64,000 nucleotides of DNA from NCBI GenBank assembly GCA_017886875.1, contig JAGHIZ010000008.1, positions 1 through 64,000 on the forward strand, read 5' to 3'. How positions within the stretch are numbered: position 1 is the stretch's first letter; each line of letters begins with the position of its first letter. The notes beneath the pieces were generated by a model. That model worked only from the letters and a program-made list of their open reading frames with translations, was not told the origin of the DNA and did no database searches. A program made the position numbers and the translations under genes. Shown here in pieces: positions 1 through 7,888 of the stretch. This DNA comes from Butyricicoccus sp. GTDB taxonomy: Bacteria; Bacillota; Clostridia; Oscillospirales; Butyricicoccaceae.

Positions 1-123
1 GCTAAAGTTTCCTATAATGATTTACAAAAAGCTTTATTTCTTATAAATTCTAGACCTCGCAAATGTCTCAAGTGGAAATCTGCCTATGAAGTTTTCTTTC
101 ATCAACTGTCGCTTTTGACTTGA
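1..123 (+). CDS. IS30-family transposase, C-terminal end (partial)
   Basis: Frame 1 is open from the window edge to a TGA at 121-123 and gives 40 residues. It contains INSRPRKCLKWKSAYEVFF, the typical C-terminal signature of IS30-family transposases (N-x-RPRK-x-L-x-x-K-x-P-x-E-x-F). The catalytic DDE core lies outside the window, so integrity cannot be judged. The following bases (about 113-130) probably form the right terminal inverted repeat, but the partner end is not visible. The next gene is convergent and ends behind a shared terminator. The family call is firm; the exact element is unknown. Confidence 0.85.
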   Translation, partial: AKVSYNDLQKALFLINSRPRKCLKWKSAYEVFFHQLSLLT

Positions 124-140
124 CAATTCATCATAAGAAA

Positions 141-168
141 AAGACCATTTCACTTTTGAAATGGTCTT
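141..168. terminator. Bidirectional hairpin between IS30 end and the gene at 174-728
   Basis: A perfect 12-bp stem (AAGACCATTTCA / TGAAATGGTCTT) closes a CTTT loop, with A and T runs on the two sides. It can terminate both the leftward gene and the rightward transposase. Confidence 0.8.
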
Positions 169-173
169 TTAGT

Positions 174-728
174 TTACGAGAATACAGACTCAGCAGCAGA
201 TGTAAGATGCATTTTCTGAGCTGCTTGTGCAAGCTCATTATTTAGCATATTAACACGCTTTTCTTCTTTATTTGTGTTAGATAAAATGCTTTTATTTCCT
301 TCTGCAACAGAATTATAATAATCTGTTTTTAAAGCATCATATTTGGAGCTTTCACCAGAAGTTTTATATTCTGCCTTTTGTGTTACCTGTCCAGATTTAT
401 CAAAAGTAACAGTTTTATTACCATTTACATCTGTTGTAGGTTCATAAATACCAGCGGACTCAACAGGTTCAGAAGGCTCATAAGTATCAAATCTTAAACG
501 CTCAGGTTTGGCATTAGATACAGAAGCCTCTGTTTTCTTGGTTTCAGATACAGCACTGTTAGATTTAACTTGACTGGTGGAGTTTATATTTTTATTTTCT
601 ATATTTTTTGATAGCTCTTCAAGTTCAGCTTGGGTTTTATTTGAAGGAATAGTTCTAAAATGTACCGGCTGAACTGGTGGTTTTGCGTTATTTAAACCAG
701 TGCTACTTAAATTGATTGGTGGTAACAT
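174..728 (-). CDS. Hypothetical low-complexity protein
   Basis: An ORF of 184 residues that I do not recognise. It has no signal peptide and no membrane segment. The N-terminal half is rich in Asn, Ser, Thr, Lys and Pro and looks disordered; the C-terminal third (from about the KYDALKTDYYNSV region) is Lys/Asn/Ala rich and probably helical. The reading frame could begin at a GTG at 737, but the ATG at 728 is preceded by AAAGGAAGTGAGG at good spacing and is preferred. It is transcribed alone, divergent from prfB and convergent with the IS30 end, and has a clear terminator. Its context gives no function. Confidence 0.7.
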   Translation of the reverse strand: MLPPINLSSTGLNNAKPPVQPVHFRTIPSNKTQAELEELSKNIENKNINSTSQVKSNSAVSETKKTEASVSNAKPERLRFDTYEPSEPVESAGIYEPTTDVNGNKTVTFDKSGQVTQKAEYKTSGESSKYDALKTDYYNSVAEGNKSILSNTNKEEKRVNMLNNELAQAAQKMHLTSAAESVFS

Positions 729-829
729 TTTCCTCACTTCCTTTCGTATGAATATTATCGACCAAAGTTATATATATAATAAGTATAAAAAAATAAATTT
801 TTTAATAAAAAATCCAAACAGTAACGCTA

Positions 830-858
830 TTTACATTTATATATAATTTAGATATAAT
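830..858 (+). promoter_or_regulatory. Sigma-A type promoter for prfB
   Basis: TTTACA (830-835), a 17-bp spacer and TATAAT (853-858), ending about 45 bases before the prfB start. Confidence 0.65.
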
Positions 859-902
859 AATAAATTAGATGATAATTTAGATAGAAAAGGAGCATTTTTT
901 AT

Positions 903-2030
903 ATGCTGCAATTTGAGGAATACAAAGTTAAGTTAAATAATATGCAGCCTGCACTTGAGGAGCTCAAAGGAAACTTAAATCTTGAGCAGGCAGCAAGAGA
1001 AGTTGAAGAATTAGAAATGAAATCTTCTCAGCCAAACTTTTGGGATAATCCTGAGGAAAGCCAAAAAGTAGTATCAAGAATGGGTGCTTTAAAGGGTAAA
1101 ATCGAAGCATTTCATGAGCTTTATACACATTGGGAGGATTTAATTACCCTTTGTGAAATGGCAATAGAAGAAAATGACGAGTCTATGCTAGAAGAGCTTG
1201 AAACAGGTTTTGCACATGTTGAAGAAGAAATGGAAAAGCAAAAAATGTCAACTCTGCTAACAGGTGAGTATGACAGAAATAATGCACTTGTTTCTTTCCA
1301 TGCAGGTGCAGGCGGAACAGAGGCTCAAGACTGGTGTTCTATGCTTTATCGTATGTATACCCGTTGGGCAGAGCGTCACGGTTTTACCTATAAAATCATG
1401 GATTATCAAGACGGTGAAGAAGCTGGTTTAAAATCAGCTGATATTATTATCGAGGGTGAAAACGCTTATGGTTTCTTAAAGGGTGAGTCTGGAGTTCATA
1501 GACTTGTTCGTATTTCTCCATTTGACTCATCAGGCAGACGTCATACTTCTTTCTCTGCGGTTGAAGTAATCCCAGATATTCCAGATGATTCTGATGATGT
1601 TGAAATTCGCCCAGAAGATTATGAAATGCAGGTTTTCCGTTCATCTGGTGCAGGTGGTCAGCATATCAATAAAACATCTTCTGCTGTTCGTCTTATTCAT
1701 AAAGCAACTGGTATAGTTGTTTCTTGTCAGACTGAAAGAAGCCAGTTCCAAAATAAAGATAACTGTTTACGTATGCTGCGTTCCAAGCTTGTAGAAATCA
1801 AGGAAAGAGAACATCTTGATAAAATTTCTGATATCAAGGGTGACCAAAAAAAAATTGAATGGGGCAGTCAGATACGCTCTTATGTATTTATGCCTTACAC
1901 AATGGCAAAAGATACCCGCACAGCGTTTGAAAACACAAATATCAATGCGGTAATGGACGGAGATATTGACGGATTTATTAACGCATATTTAACTGCACTT
2001 GCAACAGGCGAATGGGCAAGCAAGACCTAA
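903..2030 (+). CDS. prfB: Peptide chain release factor 2
   Basis: Release factor that recognises UGA and UAA stop codons and triggers peptidyl-tRNA hydrolysis on the ribosome. The 375 residues contain the catalytic GGQ loop (SGAGGQHINKTSSAV, about residue 250) and the RF2-type SPF stop-recognition tripeptide (RISPFDSSGRR, about residue 205). The start ATG has AAAAGGAGC upstream. In many bacteria prfB has an in-frame UGA near codon 25 that needs a +1 frameshift; here the frame is open throughout. The corresponding place reads GGAAACTTAAATCTTGAG, with a sense codon where the stop would be. It stands alone with its own promoter and terminator. The identification is secure. Confidence 0.97.
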   Translation: MLQFEEYKVKLNNMQPALEELKGNLNLEQAAREVEELEMKSSQPNFWDNPEESQKVVSRMGALKGKIEAFHELYTHWEDLITLCEMAIEENDESMLEELETGFAHVEEEMEKQKMSTLLTGEYDRNNALVSFHAGAGGTEAQDWCSMLYRMYTRWAERHGFTYKIMDYQDGEEAGLKSADIIIEGENAYGFLKGESGVHRLVRISPFDSSGRRHTSFSAVEVIPDIPDDSDDVEIRPEDYEMQVFRSSGAGGQHINKTSSAVRLIHKATGIVVSCQTERSQFQNKDNCLRMLRSKLVEIKEREHLDKISDIKGDQKKIEWGSQIRSYVFMPYTMAKDTRTAFENTNINAVMDGDIDGFINAYLTALATGEWASKT

Positions 2031-2042
2031 TAAAAATTATTT

Positions 2043-2075
2043 AAGCTGCTGTGGGGTTCATGGCAGCTTTTTATT
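2043..2075 (+). terminator. Terminator after prfB
   Basis: AAGCTGC (2043-2049) pairs with GCAGCTT (2063-2069) and is followed by a T-rich run. Confidence 0.75.
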
Positions 2076-2127
2076 GAATAAAAAACTCTTTTTGCGAAAA
2101 ACTAAAAGCAAAAGGAGGTAATATAAA

Positions 2128-2244
2128 ATGGATAAAAAACAAAGCCCACGTTATGATGATTTAAAGCATATAGACTCAACTGCTATTGACCACAAACAAA
2201 AACCTGTTAAGGATTATACAGTAGATTATCTTAAACAAAAATAA
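2128..2244 (+). CDS. Small hydrophilic protein, 38 residues
   Basis: A short ORF (MDKKQSPRYDDLKHIDSTAI at the N-terminus, ending YTVDYLKQK) preceded by an excellent ribosome binding site, AAAGGAGGTAATATAAA, and followed by a terminator. It is very polar, rich in Lys and Asp, with no membrane segment. It lies between the prfB terminator and its own terminator, so it may be an independent transcript. I do not recognise a family. The ribosome binding site and the framing by terminators are the support. Confidence 0.65.
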   Translation: MDKKQSPRYDDLKHIDSTAIDHKQKPVKDYTVDYLKQK

Positions 2245-2253
2245 ATATTAAAT

Positions 2254-2287
2254 AAAAGGGGTATTCTGTAAAAAGAACACCTCTTTT
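2254..2287 (+). terminator. Terminator after the 38-residue ORF
   Basis: AAAAGGGGTATTCT pairs imperfectly with AGAACACCTCTTTT, giving a hairpin that ends in TTTT just before the next ribosome binding site. Confidence 0.7.
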
Positions 2288-2303
2288 GTATGTAGGAGTG
2301 ATT

Positions 2304-3302
2304 ATGAGAAATTTTCATCTTGACCAAATGCGAGTTATTTCCTGTATTATGGTTATTGCAATTCATGTTTGTAATATTTATAACCGAGCTTTTCCAGATT
2401 TATCACAAATAGATTACAGTATAGCAGCGTTTATAAACTCATTTTCAAGAATTTCTGTTCCAATTTTCTTTATGGTAAGCGGTGCTTTAATGGCAGGACG
2501 TGAACCAAATATTAAAAAGAGTTTGGATAGATTTTTAAAATACTTTATTATTACAATTTTTTGGTGTGCATTTTATTTTTTATGGACAAAATTATATTTA
2601 AATGATACATATGATTTTCATGATATACTTACAACGCCAACAAGTAAGCATTTATGGTTTTTATATGCACTTTTATCTATATATTTAGCTTTGCCACTAA
2701 TACAAACACTAATTAGAAATTTATCAGATAAAATACTTTATTATATGCTTATTTTATTTGGAATTTCTGTTTTTGGTGGTTATATATTGGATTTTGCAGA
2801 TATTTCGGTTCAGTATCCAATAGCTATTATTTCACAAAATCAGTATTTATTATTTTTTGTATTAGGTTATGTGTTATACAATAAAAAAGATAAAATAACT
2901 GAAAAAACTAAGTATATAGGACTTGTATTTGCCGTTTGTGGTGTTGCGGTTGCTGTTTGTACATGTGTTGTGTCTTTTATTCAAAATGCTCATAAAGATG
3001 TATTTTTCCAGTATAGAAATCCAATGCTTGTATTAGCTTCAATAAGTGCATTTATTATAATGTTAAGATTTCCAAAAAATATTCCACAGGCTTGGGAAAA
3101 GTTTGTTAGACATGTTTCAGATAACTCTTTCGGAATTTATGTATTTCATGCAGTGTTTTTAAATGTTATAGATAAAGAGTTTATTATGTATAAAGTTCCT
3201 GCATGGTTTGGAATTTTACTGTTTGTAACTATAATTTTTATTCTAAGTGATATATTTGTTAATATATTTAGAAAAATTAAATATATAAACTATTTCTTTT
3301 AA
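2304..3302 (+). CDS. Acyltransferase family 3 membrane protein
   Basis: A 332-residue multi-pass membrane protein of the acyltransferase 3 (OatA/WecH-like) family, which transfers O-acetyl or other short acyl groups to cell-surface or exported sugars. The N-terminus has the family pattern with a conserved His in the first membrane helix (DQMRVISCIMVIAIHVCN), followed by VPIFFMVSGALM in the second. About ten hydrophobic segments follow and the chain ends in a basic tail. An upstream in-frame TTG exists, but the ATG at 2304 follows GTAGGAGTG and is preferred. The substrate cannot be read from the sequence; a polysaccharide or peptidoglycan sugar is likely. Confidence 0.85.
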   Translation: MRNFHLDQMRVISCIMVIAIHVCNIYNRAFPDLSQIDYSIAAFINSFSRISVPIFFMVSGALMAGREPNIKKSLDRFLKYFIITIFWCAFYFLWTKLYLNDTYDFHDILTTPTSKHLWFLYALLSIYLALPLIQTLIRNLSDKILYYMLILFGISVFGGYILDFADISVQYPIAIISQNQYLLFFVLGYVLYNKKDKITEKTKYIGLVFAVCGVAVAVCTCVVSFIQNAHKDVFFQYRNPMLVLASISAFIIMLRFPKNIPQAWEKFVRHVSDNSFGIYVFHAVFLNVIDKEFIMYKVPAWFGILLFVTIIFILSDIFVNIFRKIKYINYFF

Positions 3303-3307
3303 ATAAA

Positions 3308-3338
3308 AAATCCGATGAGATTAAAACTCATCGGATTT
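3308..3338. terminator. Bidirectional terminator between acyltransferase and upp
   Basis: Perfect 12-bp stem AAATCCGATGAG / CTCATCGGATTT flanked by A and T runs, serving both convergent genes. Confidence 0.85.
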
Positions 3339-3344
3339 ATTTTT

Positions 3345-3974
3345 TTACTTAGTTCCGAAAATACGGTCGCCAGCATCGCCAAGACCTGGAACAATATAAC
3401 CATGTTCATTTAAGCCTTCATCAATAGCTGCAACAAAAATATCAACATCATCATGAGCCTTTTGTACGGTTTCAATTCCAGCAGGAGTGGAGAGCAAACA
3501 CATAAGTTTGATATTTTTTACGCCTTTGTCCTTTAGCATTTGTATTGCATGAGCAGCTGAACCACCAGTAGCAACCATTGGGTCAATTAGAATAACATCA
3601 CGTTCTGCAATATCAACAGGAAGTTTGCAATAGTAATCAACAGGTTTTAGTGTTTCAGGGTCACGATAAAGACCAAGATGGCCTACTTTAGCATTAGGGA
3701 TAAGCTCAAGCATACCATCAACCATGCCTAAACCTGCACGAAGAATAGGTATAAATGCCAGCTTTTTACCAGAAATAACTCTAGCACTTGCATGAGCAAG
3801 AGGGGTTTCAATCTGAATTGTTTTTAGTGGAAGGTCACGAGTAGCTTCATAACACATAAGCATAGCAATTTCTCTTGTTGCCTCACGAAATTCTTTTACA
3901 CCTGTCTGACAATCACGCATTAGACTTAATTTGTGTAGAATAAGTGGGTGCTCCATAACATGAACTTTTGACAT
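3345..3974 (-). CDS. upp: Uracil phosphoribosyltransferase
   Basis: Salvages uracil: uracil plus PRPP gives UMP and pyrophosphate in the cytosol. The 209-residue length is standard. The PRPP-binding loop is seen as [12 protein letters not shown] (about residues 129-140), and the C-terminal uracil-binding signature is [17 protein letters not shown]. It lies 25 bp downstream of tsaB and probably shares its transcript. Nothing is unusual. Confidence 0.97.
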   Translation of the reverse strand: MSKVHVMEHPLILHKLSLMRDCQTGVKEFREATREIAMLMCYEATRDLPLKTIQIETPLAHASARVISGKKLAFIPILRAGLGMVDGMLELIPNAKVGHLGLYRDPETLKPVDYYCKLPVDIAERDVILIDPMVATGGSAAHAIQMLKDKGVKNIKLMCLLSTPAGIETVQKAHDDVDIFVAAIDEGLNEHGYIVPGLGDAGDRIFGTK

Positions 3975-3999
3975 AGTGAAAACTCCTTAAACAGTAATT

Positions 4000-4689
4000 T
4001 TAAACAATGATTTTTGTTTTCTTAGGCTGTGCAATATATGGCGGACGCAGATAAAAAGCATCAAGGTCATTTGCACATACACCCTTGCCATTATTTAAAG
4101 CAGTCAGAGCAAGTTTAGCTACACCATAGGCTGATGGATAGCGTAAATGCTCAGGTGCAAGACATAAATTAGGACATATAGGGATAAGTTTAGTATAACA
4201 TAAATTAGCCCCATCTCCAACTAAAATTTGTGAAGTTTCCCCAATTTCTTCGGCTAGTTCATCTAATTTAATTGCTCTATCTTCACAAAGACGAGTTAGT
4301 GTTTCACCATCTCTTTTGAAAAACGCTTGATATACTTGACCTGCACGAGCGTCCATAACACAGCAAATATTTTCACCGTAAACAGTTTGAGCCATTGCCT
4401 CAAGTGTTGACACACCAATGCAAGGTTTATTTGTAGCAAAAGCAAGCCCTTTGACTGTTGCAACGCCTATTCTAAGACCTGTAAAAGAGCCAGGGCCAGC
4501 AGCTATGGCAAAAGCATCTACATCATCAAGCGTATGGTCACAGCCAGCAAGCAAACTTTCAGCCATAGGAAGAAGTGTGCGACTGTGGGTAAGACCACAA
4601 TTTTGATAAGACTCGGCTATTATTTTTTCATCATCTGTTAAGCATACGCTTGCAGAAACAGCAGAGGATTCAAAGCTTAAAATTTTCAT
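4000..4689 (-). CDS. tsaB: tRNA N6-threonylcarbamoyladenosine biosynthesis protein TsaB
   Basis: TsaB (YeaZ) is the non-catalytic partner of TsaD and TsaE in the t6A37 tRNA modification complex. The 229 residues carry the ASKHA-fold start (MKILSFESSAVSASVCL) and the conserved AIAAGPGSFTGLRIGVATVKG segment (quoted in part: GPGSFTGLR). The gene starts inside the last codons of tsaE (4-base overlap), implying translational coupling of the two partners. tsaD is not in the window. It ends with a basic tail. Confidence 0.95.
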   Translation of the reverse strand: MKILSFESSAVSASVCLTDDEKIIAESYQNCGLTHSRTLLPMAESLLAGCDHTLDDVDAFAIAAGPGSFTGLRIGVATVKGLAFATNKPCIGVSTLEAMAQTVYGENICCVMDARAGQVYQAFFKRDGETLTRLCEDRAIKLDELAEEIGETSQILVGDGANLCYTKLIPICPNLCLAPEHLRYPSAYGVAKLALTALNNGKGVCANDLDAFYLRPPYIAQPKKTKIIV

Positions 4690-5111
4690 ACATGAACCTC
4701 CTCAATAGTTATAATTCTATCATCTGGTTCAGTGCCGTATTTAATAGACACAAGTTTATGGTCGGGAAGTGCATTTGTGATATTTTCGCTCCATTCAATT
4801 AAAATAATGCGTTTAGAGTCCAAATATTCATCAAATCCAAGTTCAAAAAGTGCTTGCTCATCTAAAATACGGTACATATCAAAATGCACTACATCAAATA
4901 AATCTGTATGATATTCATTGGCAATAGCAAAGGTTGGACTGGTAACACGTCCTTTATATCCAAGACCATAGAGAATACCACGAGAAAAAGCGGTTTTTCC
5001 TGCACCTAAATCGCCAGTAAAAGCAATAACATCACCTTGTTTTAGTGTTTTTGCAAAATCAGCACCGATTTTTTCAGTATCTTCTGGACTATGTGATATA
5101 TATTCACTCAT
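4686..5111 (-). CDS. tsaE: tRNA threonylcarbamoyladenosine biosynthesis ATPase TsaE
   Basis: Small P-loop ATPase (141 residues) needed for t6A37 formation together with TsaB and TsaD. The Walker A motif GDLGAGKTAFSRG lies at about residues 34-46, followed by the family motif VTSPTFAIANEY. LIEWSENI near the C-terminus is also characteristic. It is the first gene of a leftward unit tsaE-tsaB-upp and overlaps tsaB by four bases. The AGGTTAATCCCC-type upstream region on the other strand leaves a modest ribosome binding site. Confidence 0.95.
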   Translation of the reverse strand: MSEYISHSPEDTEKIGADFAKTLKQGDVIAFTGDLGAGKTAFSRGILYGLGYKGRVTSPTFAIANEYHTDLFDVVHFDMYRILDEQALFELGFDEYLDSKRIILIEWSENITNALPDHKLVSIKYGTEPDDRIITIEEVHV

Positions 5112-5242
5112 AGAAGGTTAATCCCCTTTAAAATTTTAATATACATTATCATATCAGATATAAATAAAAAAGGCAAGTTTAGCGGATATTTGGGTGTAAA
5201 AATGGGAAAAATAAACCTAAAACAAAAGGAGAGGTTAAAAAT

Positions 5243-5440
5243 ATGAAATTAGATTTTATTTGCGGCGGAATACTTGAATATACAGGAACATACAGACAAA
5301 TGAGCGGTATAGAAGGTGTAAATATAGAAAATCTTGATTTAAATAATAAAACGTTAAGAGTAAGTGGGATAAGTTCAAAAAATTATGATGAGGTTTGCAC
5401 TAAACTTCAAGAAATAGGCTGGAGAAAACTAAATATATAA
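5243..5440 (+). CDS. Hypothetical protein, 65 residues
   Basis: An ORF with a very good ribosome binding site (AAAAGGAGAGG) that I do not recognise. It starts MKLDFICGGILEYTGTYRQM and is polar with a mixed alpha/beta pattern; there is no membrane segment or signal peptide. It stands upstream of the symporter gene, but a full promoter sits between them, so they need not be co-transcribed. It is divergent from tsaE. Function unknown; coding status is supported by the ribosome binding site and the codon pattern. Confidence 0.65.
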   Translation: MKLDFICGGILEYTGTYRQMSGIEGVNIENLDLNNKTLRVSGISSKNYDEVCTKLQEIGWRKLNI

Positions 5441-5453
5441 TTAGACAAAATAA

Positions 5454-5482
5454 TTGCATAACCGATAAAAATACTGTATAAT
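5454..5482 (+). promoter_or_regulatory. Promoter for the AGCS symporter gene
   Basis: TTGCAT (5454-5459), 17-bp spacer, TATAAT (5477-5482), about 46 bases before the start codon. Confidence 0.6.
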
Positions 5483-5528
5483 CAATAGAGTTATTCAAAA
5501 TTTTAGTATAAAAGAAAGAAGGGAAGCT

Positions 5529-6947
5529 ATGGCATTTTTTAAGGAATTTGAAACAGTATTTAACGGATTTATGGGTGTTTTAAACGAAGTTTTATACAGT
5601 AAATTGCTTATATTTCTACTGATTGCAGTAGGTTTATATTTTACTGTGCGTACTGGCTTTGTACAAATTCGCAGTATGGGCGATGTTATGAAAATTTTAA
5701 AAGAACGTGGTGAAGAAAAGGACGGAAAAAGACAAATTTCTTCATTTCAAGCACTTATGATTTCCACAGCATCAAGAGTTGGTACAGGTAATATTGCTGG
5801 TATTGCATCAGCTATTGCAATCGGTGGTGAAGGTGCAGTATTTTGGATGTGGCTAATGGCTATTATTGGTGGTGCATCTGCTTTTATAGAATCCACACTT
5901 GCACAAATATATAAAGTACATGATGGCAATTCTTTCAGAGGTGGTCCTGCTTATTATATTCAAAAGGGTTTAGGAAAACGCTGGCTAGGTTGCGTATTTT
6001 CTGTACTGCTTATTTTATGTTTTGCTTATGGTTTTAATGGACTGCAAGCATTTAATATTTCTTCTGCTATTAAATATTATGTGCCACATTATGACCAGAC
6101 AAGTATTCCTATGATTGTAGGTTTAATTTTAGCTGTTATTACAGGTGTAGTTATTTTTGGCGGTGTACACAGAATTAGCTTTATTACATCTGTGATTGTG
6201 CCTATTATGGCTTGCGGTTATATTTTAATCGGTCTTGTTATGTTCTTTAGCAATATCACTATTGTTCCAGATGTTTTTGCTGCTATATTTACAAAGGCAT
6301 TTGATTTTAAGGCTTTTGCAGGCGGTTTTGCAGGTAGTGCAGTAGTACAAGGCATTAAACGTGGTTTGTTCTCCAATGAGGCTGGTATGGGTTCTGCACC
6401 TAATGCGGCAGCAACTGCGGTTGTATCTCACCCAGTAAAACAGGGCATTATTCAGACATTGTCTGTATTTTTGGATACACTTGTTATTTGTTCTACTACT
6501 GCGATTATTTTACTTACATCTGGTGTAGAAAAAACACAGGATATTTCATATGTACAGCGTGCAGTATCAACTGTGTTTGGTGATGTTGGTATTTTATTTA
6601 TTACAATCGCAATTTTCTTCTTTGCATTTACAAGTCTTGTAGGTAATTATTATTATACAGAATCAAACTTACTCTTTATTAAAAATAGTAGAACACTGTT
6701 AAATGCATTTAGAATTACTTGTCTTATTGCTATTTTCCTTGGTGCACAGGCAGATTTTTCAACAGTTTGGAATTTAGCTGATGTTTTAATGGGCTTTATG
6801 TCTATTGTTAATATCTTTACTATTGTGCTATTATCAAGTATTGCAATAAATGCACTTAGAGACTATGATAAACAACGTTCAGAGGGTATAAACCCAGTAT
6901 TTAAAGCAAAAAATATAGGTCTCAAGGACTTGGATACATGGAATTAA
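5529..6947 (+). CDS. Sodium:alanine/glycine symporter, AGCS family
   Basis: Cytoplasmic-membrane symporter that takes up small neutral amino acids (alanine, glycine) with Na+. The 472 residues form about 11 hydrophobic segments. The conserved family stretch is seen as STASRVGTGNIAGIASAIA and GGEGAVFWMW (residues about 77-107) and later SNEAGMGSAPNAAA (about 281-294). GAAGGGAAGC provides the ribosome binding site. A promoter and a terminator make it monocistronic. Its Na+ dependence (established for the family) fits the Na+ pump and Na+-type ATP synthase in this window. The exact amino acid cannot be read. Confidence 0.93.
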   Translation: MAFFKEFETVFNGFMGVLNEVLYSKLLIFLLIAVGLYFTVRTGFVQIRSMGDVMKILKERGEEKDGKRQISSFQALMISTASRVGTGNIAGIASAIAIGGEGAVFWMWLMAIIGGASAFIESTLAQIYKVHDGNSFRGGPAYYIQKGLGKRWLGCVFSVLLILCFAYGFNGLQAFNISSAIKYYVPHYDQTSIPMIVGLILAVITGVVIFGGVHRISFITSVIVPIMACGYILIGLVMFFSNITIVPDVFAAIFTKAFDFKAFAGGFAGSAVVQGIKRGLFSNEAGMGSAPNAAATAVVSHPVKQGIIQTLSVFLDTLVICSTTAIILLTSGVEKTQDISYVQRAVSTVFGDVGILFITIAIFFFAFTSLVGNYYYTESNLLFIKNSRTLLNAFRITCLIAIFLGAQADFSTVWNLADVLMGFMSIVNIFTIVLLSSIAINALRDYDKQRSEGINPVFKAKNIGLKDLDTWN

Positions 6948-6952
6948 AAAAC

Positions 6953-6980
6953 AAAAGGGCTGCAATTTGCAGCCCTTTTT
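6953..6980. terminator. Bidirectional terminator after symporter and HAD genes
   Basis: AAAAGGGCTGCAA pairs with TTTGCAGCCCTTTT around a tiny loop; runs of A and T lie on either side. Confidence 0.85.
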
Positions 6981-6981
6981 G

Positions 6982-7779
6982 TTAATAATCAAAAGGTAAA
7001 ATATTTAATTTATCAAGAGCATATGATACACCGTTTTCATCAACATGTTTTGTTATAAAATCGGCAGCTTGTTTTACATCGTCCATAGCATTACCCATAG
7101 CAACACCAATATTTGCATGGGTAATCATTTCAATATCATTTCCGCCATCACCAAAAGCTATGCTTTGTTCAAGTGGAATATTAAAATACTCTAAAATTTT
7201 ATCCATACCTACATTTTTACCGCCATCAATAGGTATAACATCAGCGAACATTGGGTGCCAGCGTGTACATCTACAATGTGGAAGATGTTCGAGAAATTCT
7301 TTTTCCTGCTCTATTGGCATAAATGCACCAAGTTGGTATATATCATTCTCTAAAGCCCTTTGAGTGTTTTCTAAAGGGCCTAAAACATTTTCACCGCCAA
7401 GCATTTTATTAAAATGTTCAGTGTGTTCATTTTCAAGACCTAAATAATGATGGTCACGCTCTATAAAACTACAAGCAATTCTCTTTTCCTTGATATATGG
7501 AAGTAACATTTCAATAGAGCTTTTTGGGATTAAGTGACTATGAATTATTTTATCACCAACACGACACATTTGACCATTTAAGTAAATATATCCATCAAAT
7601 TCAAAATCAAACACTTCACGCAGATAAGTAGCGGTTTGAGGAGCACGACCAGTTGCAACAAAAAGTTTTACACCCATTTCACGCAAAGCATATAGAGCTT
7701 TCTTAGTAGCTTCAGGCACTTTATGAGTATTAAAGCTTAAAAGAGTTCCGTCAATATCAAAAAAAGCGGCACTAATCAT
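6982..7779 (-). CDS. Cof-type HAD-superfamily hydrolase
   Basis: A 265-residue phosphatase of the Cof subfamily (HAD class IIB). Motif I is FFDIDGTLLS at residues 6-15, motif II is in VATGRAP, and motif IV is AFGDGGNDIEMI (about residue 212) followed by ANIGVAMGNA. These enzymes dephosphorylate sugar phosphates, FMN or pyridoxal phosphate; the substrate cannot be deduced here. It follows the tsf terminator on the same strand, so it is probably separately expressed. Confidence 0.9.
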   Translation of the reverse strand: MISAAFFDIDGTLLSFNTHKVPEATKKALYALREMGVKLFVATGRAPQTATYLREVFDFEFDGYIYLNGQMCRVGDKIIHSHLIPKSSIEMLLPYIKEKRIACSFIERDHHYLGLENEHTEHFNKMLGGENVLGPLENTQRALENDIYQLGAFMPIEQEKEFLEHLPHCRCTRWHPMFADVIPIDGGKNVGMDKILEYFNIPLEQSIAFGDGGNDIEMITHANIGVAMGNAMDDVKQAADFITKHVDENGVSYALDKLNILPFDY

Positions 7780-7844
7780 ATATTATATCCTTTCTATTTT
7801 ATTATTAACCAAGTAACAGTATAGCATAATAAGTGCGATAAAAA

Positions 7845-7875
7845 AAGCCTTAGACGAATTAACGTCTAAGACTTT
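7845..7875 (-). terminator. Terminator of the rpsB-tsf unit
   Basis: CTTAGACG (7849-7856) pairs with CGTCTAAG (7863-7870), extended by a few AAAG/CTTT pairs, with a T-run on the minus strand. Confidence 0.8.
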
Positions 7876-7888
7876 GAATATAACTAAA

